A stretch of 64,000 nt of DNA, from positions 95,012 through 159,011 of the forward strand of contig NZ_BMVE01000016.1 in NCBI RefSeq assembly GCF_014650555.1, given 5' to 3'. The notes below the pieces were generated by a model. That model had not been told where the DNA came from. It ran no database searches and saw only the letters and a program-made list of their open reading frames with translations. The position numbers and the translations under genes are program-made. Below are positions 34,144 through 42,432 of this stretch, piece after piece (position 1 is the first letter of the stretch; each line of letters begins with the position of its first letter). Source of the DNA: Streptomyces goshikiensis. GTDB lineage: Bacteria; Actinomycetota; Actinomycetes; Streptomycetales; Streptomycetaceae.

Positions 34144-35739
34144 TTAGGGCCGGGCGCCCGCCGCCTCCGGTGTGTGTGCGTGCTCCGTTTTCACTGGGTC
34201 CACACTCGATGCCGGCGCAACACCCGTCTCGCGGCCCCAGCAGGAGACAGCTGCGGTGGACAGCGCGATCGGTACGGCGACCAGCATGGCGACGCGTCCC
34301 AGCGGCATGACGGAGAGCATGGATCCGATCAGCGGCGGCCCGATGATTCCGCCCGATTTCGTACAGGCAGCGGACAGTCCGTTCCCCATGCCTCGGAATG
34401 CGGTCGGGTAGGTCTGGGCGGTATACGGTCCCAGGACCGCCACCACTCCGCTGGTGCCTGTCAGCAGGCCGATGAGGGCAGGGATGGCCAGGGCAGCTTC
34501 GCCGAGTGGGACCGTCGTGAGGGTCAGCAGGCCCAGAGCCGACAGGGCTCCGTAGAGGGTCATCGTCCGCCGGGTCGACCACCGGCTGTAGAGCCATGCG
34601 GCCGCTGCCGTTCCTGGGATCGACAGGAGCGCGGAGTAGAAAAGGATCTCCGGTGCGGTTACCGGCAGTCCCGCCTGGCTGAGCACCGTGGGCAGGAACG
34701 TCATGAACCCCCAATACACCAGTCCCCACGAGAGTGCGAAGGCGCAGATCAGCGTGCTCTGTCGGCGGTAGGCCGCGCTGAAGAGTGGGCGCACCCCACC
34801 GGGGGTGCGGGGCTCGGGCACGGGCTGAGGCAAGCCGAAGCAAAGCGCGGTGCGGCGTGCTTCGGCGTGGCGGCCCTGCGCCGCCAGGAAACTCGGAGAC
34901 TCGGGGATCCAACGGTTCAGTCCCAGGAGGGCAAGGGCGAGAGGCAACTGGAGGAACCACAGGCTCCGCCAGCCGAGCATGGGGACGAATACGGCGGCCA
35001 GGCCACTGGCGGCGAGGTACCCGCCCACGGATGTGAGTCCTGCCGTCAGCACCATCATTGCGCTGCGGTTCGGGAGGAGTTCGAGTAGCAGGGTGTAGAC
35101 GATGGGCAGCATCCCTCCTGCCGGCATTCCCATGATGATGCACATGATCACGTTGCCCTCAAAGGTAGGCATCGCCCCGCATACGGTGGTGGCCACGAAC
35201 AGCAGTGCCGCGAGGAGCACGGCCGCGCGGCGGCCGATCACGTCAGCGAGCCGGCCCCACACGAGCGAGCCCACGACGGTGCCGCACAGCGCACCGAGCG
35301 GGAGCATCGACACCTCGGCCGCCGTCAGGCCGTATTCGGCACGGGCGCCGGGCAGGATGAAGGCCAGCGTCGCGGGCTTCATCTGGTCGACCATCAGAGC
35401 GAAGGCGAGTACCACGACGAGTCGGGTGCGCAGCGTCGCCCGGCGCTCCGGGGCAATCGGTGCGGGATCCTCGGTCACCGCCGTCGCGGATTCCGAAGTA
35501 CGGCGCTTGGGAACCAGGCCGATGCCCGCGAGGACAACGCCCTCGACGATGGCGGCTACGGCAAGCCACATCACAACACTGCTGTGGCCCGTGTGCCCGC
35601 TGTGGCTTGCGGCACCGCCCGAGGGAGAGATGTCGAAGAGCATCTGCACGTGGAGGGCGATCCCGAGCGAGCTCAGACCGACTCCGGTCCAGAAGAGCCA
35701 TGGGCGGGGGATCATCCCGGGTATCTGCGGCTGTCTCAT
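34144..35739 (-). CDS. MFS transporter (AAHS/sugar-porter type), 531 aa
   Basis: A major facilitator with about 12 membrane helices. Its first helix (RPWLFWTGVGLSSLGIALHV) is followed by a large hydrophilic loop, then LVVVLAFALMVDQMKPATLA and the signature loop WGRLADVIGRRAAVLLAALL between helices. PESPSFLAAQGRHAEAR after the sixth helix of the core is typical of the aromatic-acid:proton and sugar-porter groups. ATG 35739 (AAGGAG eight bases upstream) overlaps the stop of the M16 partner gene by ATGA. It is the last gene of the left arm and a candidate exporter or importer for the peptide or small molecule handled by the M16 proteins. Confidence 0.85.
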   Translation of the reverse strand: MRQPQIPGMIPRPWLFWTGVGLSSLGIALHVQMLFDISPSGGAASHSGHTGHSSVVMWLAVAAIVEGVVLAGIGLVPKRRTSESATAVTEDPAPIAPERRATLRTRLVVVLAFALMVDQMKPATLAFILPGARAEYGLTAAEVSMLPLGALCGTVVGSLVWGRLADVIGRRAAVLLAALLFVATTVCGAMPTFEGNVIMCIIMGMPAGGMLPIVYTLLLELLPNRSAMMVLTAGLTSVGGYLAASGLAAVFVPMLGWRSLWFLQLPLALALLGLNRWIPESPSFLAAQGRHAEARRTALCFGLPQPVPEPRTPGGVRPLFSAAYRRQSTLICAFALSWGLVYWGFMTFLPTVLSQAGLPVTAPEILFYSALLSIPGTAAAAWLYSRWSTRRTMTLYGALSALGLLTLTTVPLGEAALAIPALIGLLTGTSGVVAVLGPYTAQTYPTAFRGMGNGLSAACTKSGGIIGPPLIGSMLSVMPLGRVAMLVAVPIALSTAAVSCWGRETGVAPASSVDPVKTEHAHTPEAAGARP

Positions 35740-37163
35740 GCTGATGCTCCTTGCGCAGGGCTGCTTGTCCTGTAGGCGGGCGCCGGTGTGCGGGTCGGGC
35801 GTACGGTCACACTCAGGGCCTCTTGGACACGCAGATGGCGCCGGGCGGCTTCGAGAACGTCCTCCGGCTGTACCCGAGCCAGAGTCTCGGGCCATTGCCA
35901 GAGCCAGTCCGGGGAAAGATCGAGGGCGCGGATGTGGGTCAGTGTGGCGGCGAGCCCCCGCTGCGGCGCGAGGGCGGCGGCTGCGGTCCCTTGAGCCATC
36001 CCGATGACCCGGCGCAGTTCGTCCTCGGGCAGTGATTCCCGTGACAGGCCGGCGACGGCTGTGAGCAGGGCGGTCTCAGCGGCCTCACAGTGCTCGACAG
36101 GAACCTCGATGTTTAACTCCACGTAGGAGAAACCGGGTTCGTGCCTGATGACGCTCCAGGGTGAGTAGCTCCAGCCAGCCTCGTTGCGGAAGATCCGCAT
36201 CAGCCGGGATCGGTATCCCCCGCCGAGTGCGTGCTGGGCGACGAAGAAGGCAGGGTAGTCGGGGTGGTCGCGACGTAGAGCGGGCCAGGCCACGCGCAGG
36301 CAGGCGGTGTCGCCGCCGCCTGCGGTGAGGGTTCGGCTCCGATCTCTCTCGGTCGCGGGCGAGGTGGGAGCATCGACTACAGCCGGTGAGGGGGGCTTCG
36401 AACCGGCTTGTGGGGGCCAGACGGGCAGTGGCGCGGTGGTGCGAGCATCGGCTGCAGCTGTGCGTAGCGATGTCATGAACACCGCGAGGCCTTGGCCGAG
36501 TTCGTCGGCATCGATCCCGGCCACTGCCGTGAAGTGGGCGGCCTCCAGATCCAGGCAACTCAGTGCCCGGCGGCTCGTGAGGAGCGCTTCGGCCGCCCGT
36601 AGTTCGGCGGGTCCGGGGCCGGGCCTGCTGTCCTTTGAGGCCGGAGAGGGGTGTCCGAAGCCGAGCAGGTCACGTATGTGCGCCGACGCGACGTAGTGGT
36701 GGTCGAGCAGGGCCACGTTCTCCCGCGCTTCCGCCGCTTCGCGTACCGCCGTGAGGCCGCTCGTGCTGTCCCCTGCCGTAGCGAGGAGGTCTGCAGCGCG
36801 GCCGAGGAAGTCCTGCCACTCCGCGGCGGTGAGTGAGAGGCTCCACAGCAAGCCGGTCCCGTAGACGGTGATGTCGGCCTGTGCCCCGCGGTATGCGGCG
36901 AGGAGCTCCAGGCTGCGCTCCTCGTCTTGTTCCGTGCCGTCTGCCACTTCCTCGGTTCCGGCGCCGGGTAGGTAGTCGGCGAGCAGGGTGAGCAAGGCCC
37001 GGGCGTGTGGGGTCGAGCCGGTCAGTTCCGTGCGCAGGGGGGTGTAGCCGCTGATCTCCACGAGTGGCACTTCTCCGTAGCGCACCGCGAGGGTGCCGGG
37101 AGAGTACTGTCCATCCGCGGCGGCGACCACCTGCCGGGGCAGCGCGGGTGCTCCGAGAGTCAC
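35736..37163 (-). CDS. M16 peptidase-like subunit, inactive type
   Basis: 475-aa member of the M16 (insulinase/PqqF-G) superfamily. The N-terminal half has no HxxEH zinc motif, while the C-terminal half keeps the substrate-binding R/Y segment, ALGGGYRSRLMRIFRNEAGW and SYSPWSVIRHEPGFSYVELN. In two-subunit M16B enzymes one partner carries zinc and the other supplies this motif, so it should form a heterodimer with the upstream gene product. GTG 37163 overlaps that gene's stop (GTGA) with GGAGG upstream; the longer open frame before it is discounted. Confidence 0.85.
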   Translation of the reverse strand: MTLGAPALPRQVVAAADGQYSPGTLAVRYGEVPLVEISGYTPLRTELTGSTPHARALLTLLADYLPGAGTEEVADGTEQDEERSLELLAAYRGAQADITVYGTGLLWSLSLTAAEWQDFLGRAADLLATAGDSTSGLTAVREAAEARENVALLDHHYVASAHIRDLLGFGHPSPASKDSRPGPGPAELRAAEALLTSRRALSCLDLEAAHFTAVAGIDADELGQGLAVFMTSLRTAAADARTTAPLPVWPPQAGSKPPSPAVVDAPTSPATERDRSRTLTAGGGDTACLRVAWPALRRDHPDYPAFFVAQHALGGGYRSRLMRIFRNEAGWSYSPWSVIRHEPGFSYVELNIEVPVEHCEAAETALLTAVAGLSRESLPEDELRRVIGMAQGTAAAALAPQRGLAATLTHIRALDLSPDWLWQWPETLARVQPEDVLEAARRHLRVQEALSVTVRPTRTPAPAYRTSSPAQGASA

Positions 37164-38464
37164 TGGTCTACCTCCAGGGCGAGTACTGCAGCGTTCTGGT
37201 CGAGCAGTGCGGCCGCGACGGCGCGTACTTCGGCCGCGGTCACGTCCAGCAGGGTGCGGGGGAGGCTGAGGGCCGAGGCCGCGTCCGAGTGGATCAGTTC
37301 GATCGAACCGAGCATCAGGGTGCGGCCCATCAGCTGGTCCTGGGTTCGCCACAGTTGGGCGGCGATCCGGTGTGCCGTGCGCGTCACCTCCTCCTGCCCA
37401 ACTCCGTCCGCAGCGATGTCTGCCAGTGCCCGTCGGACCATGGCGAGGACGGCAGGGGCGTTGAGTTCCTGTCCGTGGAACATCTCGACGACGAACGGCA
37501 ACGGTGCGCGGCCGTCGAGGGGGTTGCCGAACAGGCCAAGGTAACTGCCGACCTCGCTGATGTCTCCACGAGCGGCGGTCATGCGATCGAGACGTCCCAG
37601 CGGATGGTCGGCCAAGATGTCGGCAAGTACGACGGCAGCCAGCAGCTCGTGGGTCAGGCCGCGGTCGGCGGGAGCCCGGAAGACGACTGCGGTGGCTGGG
37701 TGCGGGGCGTGTGCGTCGTGCCGCACCAGGGTGCGGTCTGAGGGGAGCGGGGGTTCCTCGGCCGGGACCGAGTGAGCTGATTTACTCTGTGTGATTGCAA
37801 TTCTGCGATCGGTCTCCGTTCTGGAATCGGACCCTCCAATTCCTCCGAAGATTTTCTCGACCAGTCGTTTCATGTGGTCGGAATAAAAAGATCCGCTTAC
37901 GGTCAGGATTGCCGATCCTGGCGCGTAGTGGTCGGCGATGAATTGCTCGACGTCCGCGCGAGAAAGGGTCTCCACCCGCTGGGCCCCATAGCCGTTATGG
38001 CTGTGAGAGGGAAGTGTGTAGGCAGCCTTGCCGAGCCACATCCAGGGGAATCCACCGAACGGCTGGCCGTCGATGTTGGCCCGGATCTCATCCTTGACCA
38101 CGCGCACCTGCTCACGCAAGGCGCTTTCGGCCACCCTCCGTGTGGCCATGCGGTCGGCCTCCAGGCGGAGCAGCGACTCGGCACCCTCAGCGGGCAGAAC
38201 GCCGTAGTACTCGGTGTAGTCAGCTTGAGTGGTCGCGTTGAGCAGGCCTCCCGCCTCCAGTACCGCCCCTGTGAGCGCGGTGTCCGCGCCGTCGCAGAGG
38301 AGGTGTTCGCAGAGATGAGCCACCCCGTTCTTGTCGATCGGTTCTGTCCGAAATCCGACGTCGTAGTGCACGGAGATTCCAACCAGGCCATGGGCATCGT
38401 GCGGATCCAGAATCACGCGCAGGCCGTTAGTAAGCGAAAAACGGGCGATAGCTGAGGTGTTCAT
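37160..38464 (-). CDS. M16 family zinc metallopeptidase, active type
   Basis: 434-aa processing protease with the inverted zinc motif His50-Leu-Cys-Glu53-His54 (GVAHLCEHLLCDG) and a downstream Glu in VVKDEIRANIDG as third ligand. AGGLLNATTQADYTEYYGVL is the conserved strand region. M16B enzymes act on small unfolded peptides within a clam-shell chamber, including leader peptides in peptide natural-product pathways. ATG 38464 is 158 bp from the divergent start of the 197-aa gene; its ribosome-binding sequence is weak. It is translationally coupled to the inactive partner. Confidence 0.88.
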   Translation of the reverse strand: MNTSAIARFSLTNGLRVILDPHDAHGLVGISVHYDVGFRTEPIDKNGVAHLCEHLLCDGADTALTGAVLEAGGLLNATTQADYTEYYGVLPAEGAESLLRLEADRMATRRVAESALREQVRVVKDEIRANIDGQPFGGFPWMWLGKAAYTLPSHSHNGYGAQRVETLSRADVEQFIADHYAPGSAILTVSGSFYSDHMKRLVEKIFGGIGGSDSRTETDRRIAITQSKSAHSVPAEEPPLPSDRTLVRHDAHAPHPATAVVFRAPADRGLTHELLAAVVLADILADHPLGRLDRMTAARGDISEVGSYLGLFGNPLDGRAPLPFVVEMFHGQELNAPAVLAMVRRALADIAADGVGQEEVTRTAHRIAAQLWRTQDQLMGRTLMLGSIELIHSDAASALSLPRTLLDVTAAEVRAVAAALLDQNAAVLALEVDQ

Positions 38465-38553
38465 GTCGCAAATGACCGGTCTCTCGGTAGGGCGCCGCAA
38501 GGCTGGATTCAAGAAACGTGCTGGTTCCCTGACCCAGGATGTCCGGATGAACT

Positions 38554-38581
38554 CTTGACGCTCTTGATTGCAAACGTCAAG
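38554..38581. promoter_or_regulatory. Symmetric operator/promoter site of the divergent cluster
   Basis: CTTGACG (38554-38560) and CGTCAAG (38575-38581) form a perfect 7-bp inverted repeat. Each arm contains a TTGACG usable as a -35 box pointing toward its own arm. The position between the M16 gene and the 197-aa gene suggests joint control of both operons. No regulator gene is in the cluster. Confidence 0.5.
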
Positions 38582-38622
38582 GATGGTGATCACTCCAGCA
38601 ACGGAGCAACGAGAGGAACCCT

Positions 38623-39216
38623 GTGACAATCACTCATGAGTCCGGGATCGACATCGGGACGCTGCGCGCCAAGGACATCCAGATGGCAGCCACCGCCGAC
38701 CTCAGCAGGCGCACCCTGCTCATCAGCGGCGCCATCGACGTGAACAGCCACGACATCGTGGTGACGTTCGAACTTCCGGAGCCCGGTCGCTGGCAGGTCA
38801 TCAAGAGCGAGTCGAACCTGACCGACTTGCCCTGGCTGACCTGGCAGATGACCTGTGACGAGAACACCCGCTTCGTCGCCGACGCCGACGCCCAGATCGT
38901 CTCTCGCCAGTTCGCGCAGACCTTCATGACGCCGGACCAGGACCGCATCACCTTCTACGACGGTGAGGTGCGTCCCGGCGAGGCCGTGCTGAAGATGTTC
39001 ACCATCGAAGCCTCCAGCAAGCGCACGGTCATCAGCCACGCCCGCTTCGTGCCGCCGCCGGCGGAGGTTCCCGGCACCAGCCCGCAGCAGCCCCAGAAGC
39101 CGACGCAGCCGGTCAAGCAGCGTCTCGCCGAGCAGATCCGTTCCTCGGTGGAGAATGGCATGCCGCCGCGGCCCGCCATCGAGCTGTTCATCCCGGTCAC
39201 GCTGATCACCGGCTGA
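38623..39216 (+). CDS. Unknown protein heading the right arm, 197 aa
   Basis: Not recognised. GTG 38623 follows GAGAGGAA. Residues ~20-140 form a beta-rich domain (RRTLLISGAIDVNSHDIVV, GRWQVIKSESNLTDLPWLTW, DRITFYDGEVRPGEAVLKMF). Then come a Pro/Gln linker (PGTSPQQPQKPTQP) and a helix plus tail (KQRLAEQIRSSVENGMPPRP, then AIELFIPVTLITG). There is no signal peptide. It is first in the operon and separated from the rest by a hairpin, so it may be made in excess, as expected of a substrate, carrier or binding protein. It could be the object of the M16, FAD and JmjC enzymes, but this is inference. Confidence 0.65.
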   Translation: MTITHESGIDIGTLRAKDIQMAATADLSRRTLLISGAIDVNSHDIVVTFELPEPGRWQVIKSESNLTDLPWLTWQMTCDENTRFVADADAQIVSRQFAQTFMTPDQDRITFYDGEVRPGEAVLKMFTIEASSKRTVISHARFVPPPAEVPGTSPQQPQKPTQPVKQRLAEQIRSSVENGMPPRPAIELFIPVTLITG

Positions 39217-39229
39217 CGTCCGCAGCATT

Positions 39230-39260
39230 CAGGGGCGGCCGTATCAAGCGGCCGCCCCTG
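39230..39260 (+). terminator. Hairpin between the 197-aa gene and the exporter
   Basis: CAGGGGCGGCCG (39230-39241) pairs perfectly with CGGCCGCCCCTG (39249-39260) around TATCAAG. As an intrinsic terminator or attenuator it would set high expression of the first gene relative to the downstream enzymes. Confidence 0.7.
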
Positions 39261-39316
39261 AGTACGGGCATGTCCGCAGGCAGGATGGAAGCACAGAGAA
39301 GCAAGTGAGAACCGAC

Positions 39317-40591
39317 ATGAAGAACAAGGGACTCGGGCGATTCGTGACGGCGCGCACCGTCTCGATTCTGGGCGACCGGCTGGCAGAGACCGTCCTGCCG
39401 ATCGTCATCCTCCTGGCGACCGGAGACGCCCTGCTCGCAGGGCTCGTGACAGCGGCCAACGTGGCACCAACCTTCCTTCTCTCCCTCCCCATCGGGCACT
39501 GGGTGGACCTGCGGGAACGACGGCGCCTGATGATCTCCGCCGACCTCTGGCGCGCGGTCCTCTCCGTCGGCCTCGCCGTAGCACTGTTCGGCCCGAACCC
39601 TTCCGCACTGATCCTCGTCCTGATCTCTTTCCTGCTCGGCTGCGGCGACGTCCTGTTCAACGTCTCCGCCCAGTCCTACCTCCCGGCTCTGGTCCCCTCG
39701 ACCCGCATCATGCGCGCCAACACCGTCCTGGAGACAGGCGACGCCGCCGCCACTCTCGCCGGTCCCGCCGTCGCGGGAGCCGTTCTCACGCGTCTCTCCG
39801 GCTCAGCTGCCATTGCCATGAACGCAGCCTCGTTCCTGGCCTCCGCCCTTCTACTACTGAGGCTGCCCGACTCCCGCCCGGGCGAGAAGACTGAGGCCCG
39901 GGAAACGGAAACCGGTGAGGATGCCGCCCCACAGCGCCTCGGACGCACCGAGATGCTGGCCGGCGTGAGACTCCTCATCAAGGACCCGACCCAGCGCCTG
40001 CTCCAGATAGGCGGCGCCTACCTGTACCTGGCGGCCGGCGCCGCAGGGGTCACGATCATCAGCCTGGCGGTGCAGGAGCTCCACCTGAGTAAACTCCAGG
40101 TGGGACTGGTGCTTTCGGGAGCGGGCATTGGAGGCCTCGCTGTCGGCTTCCTTGTCGCCCGTGTCGTAGAACGGGCCCCCTGGGGTCCGCTGCTGGGCAT
40201 GTCCCTCCTGGGCATCGCGCTGACCTGTATCTGGCTCGCTGTCACTGGATCGTTCGGCGGCGCCTTCGTCGCGGTCCTGCTTATGGACGGCTGCTCCGCC
40301 CTCGCCTTCATCACAGCCGGTTCGGCCCGCCAGATCTTCACCCCGGCCGACAGGATCGGGAGGCTCACAGCCGCCACCGGCATCGTCAACGGTGCCGTGC
40401 GCACGCTCGGAGCGGCCGGCGGCGGAGCCTTTGTGCTGGCCTTCGGCGCCCGCAAAGCCTTGCTGGCCCTCGGGTTCTGCGGGATTGCCGCCGCGACGCC
40501 GCTGCTGCTGGCACGGGTCGCCCGAGTCTCCATGAACCGCGCCAGTGGGACGGCGGAGCCCGCAGAGGCAGCTCCCTCAGCCTCCTCCTGA
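39317..40591 (+). CDS. MFS exporter (EntS-like), 424 aa
   Basis: A 12-helix major facilitator of the drug/siderophore-exporter group. Evidence: RTVSILGDRLAETVLPIVIL in helix 1, the loop HWVDLRERRRLMISADLWRA between helices 2 and 3, a hydrophilic centre (DSRPGEKTEARETETGEDAA), and regular hydrophobic helices to the end. The start is ATG 39317 or GTG 39305. It lies in the right arm of the M16/JmjC cluster, 78 bp before the FAD oxidoreductase, and probably exports the product or protects the cell from it. Confidence 0.82.
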   Translation: MKNKGLGRFVTARTVSILGDRLAETVLPIVILLATGDALLAGLVTAANVAPTFLLSLPIGHWVDLRERRRLMISADLWRAVLSVGLAVALFGPNPSALILVLISFLLGCGDVLFNVSAQSYLPALVPSTRIMRANTVLETGDAAATLAGPAVAGAVLTRLSGSAAIAMNAASFLASALLLLRLPDSRPGEKTEARETETGEDAAPQRLGRTEMLAGVRLLIKDPTQRLLQIGGAYLYLAAGAAGVTIISLAVQELHLSKLQVGLVLSGAGIGGLAVGFLVARVVERAPWGPLLGMSLLGIALTCIWLAVTGSFGGAFVAVLLMDGCSALAFITAGSARQIFTPADRIGRLTAATGIVNGAVRTLGAAGGGAFVLAFGARKALLALGFCGIAAATPLLLARVARVSMNRASGTAEPAEAAPSASS

Positions 40592-40669
40592 CCCCGGACC
40601 CCACTGAAGCGTTCATCCGCTCCCGCTGACAGCGGGTGCTGAACCCCGCCCTCTACGGGAGAGACAGCC

Positions 40670-42013
40670 ATGACTCACACGTTCATCCCAGCGCCGGAAA
40701 TCCTCGACAGCCCACGCGGACGCCGTCTTGCAGGTGCCACCCCGGCGGCCCTGGTCGTACCCGACCTACCCGCCCTGCCGGCCTCGGCCCCCGTCGTCAT
40801 CGTCGGTGGCGGACTGGCCTCGCTCACTCTCGCGGCGCGTCTCTGGCACCACGGCATCCGCGACTACCTGATTCTCGAACGCGGCACCCGCCTGGGTGGC
40901 CAGTTCTTCGAACGCGTCGCGGCCGTCGGCCAGCTCATTCTGCGAAGCCCCTACGAGCACCACCCGGGAGCCGAGGGCCACCGCGACTGCGAGATGCTCG
41001 ACTTCGCCCGTCTGAACTGGGAGCACCTCACCGCGACCGAGCAGAACGAAGTCCGGATGGCCCAGTCCGGGCAGCGTGCTGTCGCCCCCCTCGATGTCTT
41101 CGAGGGCTACTGCTCGCACGTCGCCGCCACCCATGGCGTCACCGGGCAGGCCCGCAGGGCGGACGTGAGGGAGGTTGTTGCGGACGGCGCCGGCTGGCGG
41201 GTCCTGACCGACCGGGGAGAGGTACGCGCCGAAGCCGTTGTCCTCGCCGTCGGAGAAGTTCGCAGGCCTGCTCCGGAGCACTGGGACACCACCTCCACTC
41301 ACGTCCGCTACTGGGACCAACACTGCGAGCGCCCGGCCGGCGGGCGGCACGCGGTGATCGGAGCCGGACTCAGCTCCGCACACATCGTCCACGACCTCTG
41401 CAACCGCGGCCTTCCGGTCGACTGGGTGTTCCGGGGGACCGAGCACTACCAGTGCGCCGACGTCAACGCGGCATTTTTCCGCCCTGAGGGCCGCGCGATG
41501 TTCCATCAGGACTCCTTGGAGCAGCGCCGCAGCATGCTGTCCGTCGAACGCCGCCCCTCGATCATGTTCGAATTCCGGCCCCGGCTTCAGGCCTGGGAAG
41601 AGTCCGGCCTGCTCACCGTGCATCGCGGCGCGGAGATTACGGACCTGCAAACCGACGGCGAAGGAGCCCACCTCGCCATCGCGGGCGGCGCGCCACTGAG
41701 CGTCGACCAGGTCCATCTGGCGCTCGGTACCAACACCGTCTTCACGGCACAGGTGTCGGGGGCGAAGCTCACCTTCCATGAGGGCATGCCCCTCATGGAC
41801 GAGCACACCCTCCAGGTTTCCGGAGTGCCCGGCCTCTACGCCATCGGAGCCCTCGGCTCTCTCGCTCTCGGCCCGGCCACCCGCAACATCGACGGACACC
41901 GGGTCGCCGCCGCCCGCATCGCCGACGCCCTACGGGAACAGTTTCAGGCATCGGACTCCCGCCCGATTGCCACCACCCCGGAATCCGCACAGCTAGCCCG
42001 GAGGAGCGCATGA
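40670..42013 (+). CDS. FAD/NAD(P)-binding oxidoreductase, 447 aa
   Basis: Two-dinucleotide-binding flavoprotein. FAD site PVVIVGGGLASLTLAARLWH (~40-59); second Rossmann site HAVIGAGLSSAHIVHDL (~225-241) for NAD(P)H; C-terminal substrate/FAD segment VPGLYAIGALGSLALGPATR. The layout is like lysine/ornithine N-hydroxylases, flavin monooxygenases and related amine-oxidising enzymes, so oxidation of an amine or peptide side chain is plausible. The insertion around 250-330, rich in Arg and Phe, is unusual. Its stop overlaps the next start (ATGA). Confidence 0.8.
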   Translation: MTHTFIPAPEILDSPRGRRLAGATPAALVVPDLPALPASAPVVIVGGGLASLTLAARLWHHGIRDYLILERGTRLGGQFFERVAAVGQLILRSPYEHHPGAEGHRDCEMLDFARLNWEHLTATEQNEVRMAQSGQRAVAPLDVFEGYCSHVAATHGVTGQARRADVREVVADGAGWRVLTDRGEVRAEAVVLAVGEVRRPAPEHWDTTSTHVRYWDQHCERPAGGRHAVIGAGLSSAHIVHDLCNRGLPVDWVFRGTEHYQCADVNAAFFRPEGRAMFHQDSLEQRRSMLSVERRPSIMFEFRPRLQAWEESGLLTVHRGAEITDLQTDGEGAHLAIAGGAPLSVDQVHLALGTNTVFTAQVSGAKLTFHEGMPLMDEHTLQVSGVPGLYAIGALGSLALGPATRNIDGHRVAAARIADALREQFQASDSRPIATTPESAQLARRSA

Positions 42014-42432
42014 TCGTCACTCAGTACACCCCCGAGGAAGCGGCACTCGAACCGCAGAGCATCGTGCTGGGCCAACCCACTGAACGGATCCTGGCCGCAT
42101 TGGGAATCGCCCTGCACACCCACCGGGTTCCCCACCTCATGATCGCCGTCGAGCGAGCCGCTCACACCGATGGATGGTCCATCAGCTGGGACGAGGCTGT
42201 CGAGGCAGGCCTGGACCTGTGGGAGGAGATGCAGCCTCGCTTCGTTGGAGCAGGTCTGACCGGCATCCGCCGCAACGGCGCACCCCGGGAAAATCTGATC
42301 CGCTTCGGAACCGCCGTCGCCACGGAGATCGGCATGCCCCGTGATGCCGCCCTCACGGTGCTCCTCACCGTCTGCCTGATCCGGCGTGAAGAGTTCGACG
42401 CCCGGGTTCACGAACGCAGGGCCAGCCTGTGA
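42010..42432 (+). CDS. Unknown helical protein, 140 aa
   Basis: No family recognised. A soluble helical protein (TERILAALGIALHTHRVPHL, SISWDEAVEAGLDLWEEMQP, DAALTVLLTVCLIRREEFDA) of accessory-subunit size. It is coupled on both sides by four-base overlaps to the FAD oxidoreductase and the JmjC oxygenase, implying that all three proteins are made in equal amounts and act together. Confidence 0.7.
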   Translation: MIVTQYTPEEAALEPQSIVLGQPTERILAALGIALHTHRVPHLMIAVERAAHTDGWSISWDEAVEAGLDLWEEMQPRFVGAGLTGIRRNGAPRENLIRFGTAVATEIGMPRDAALTVLLTVCLIRREEFDARVHERRASL

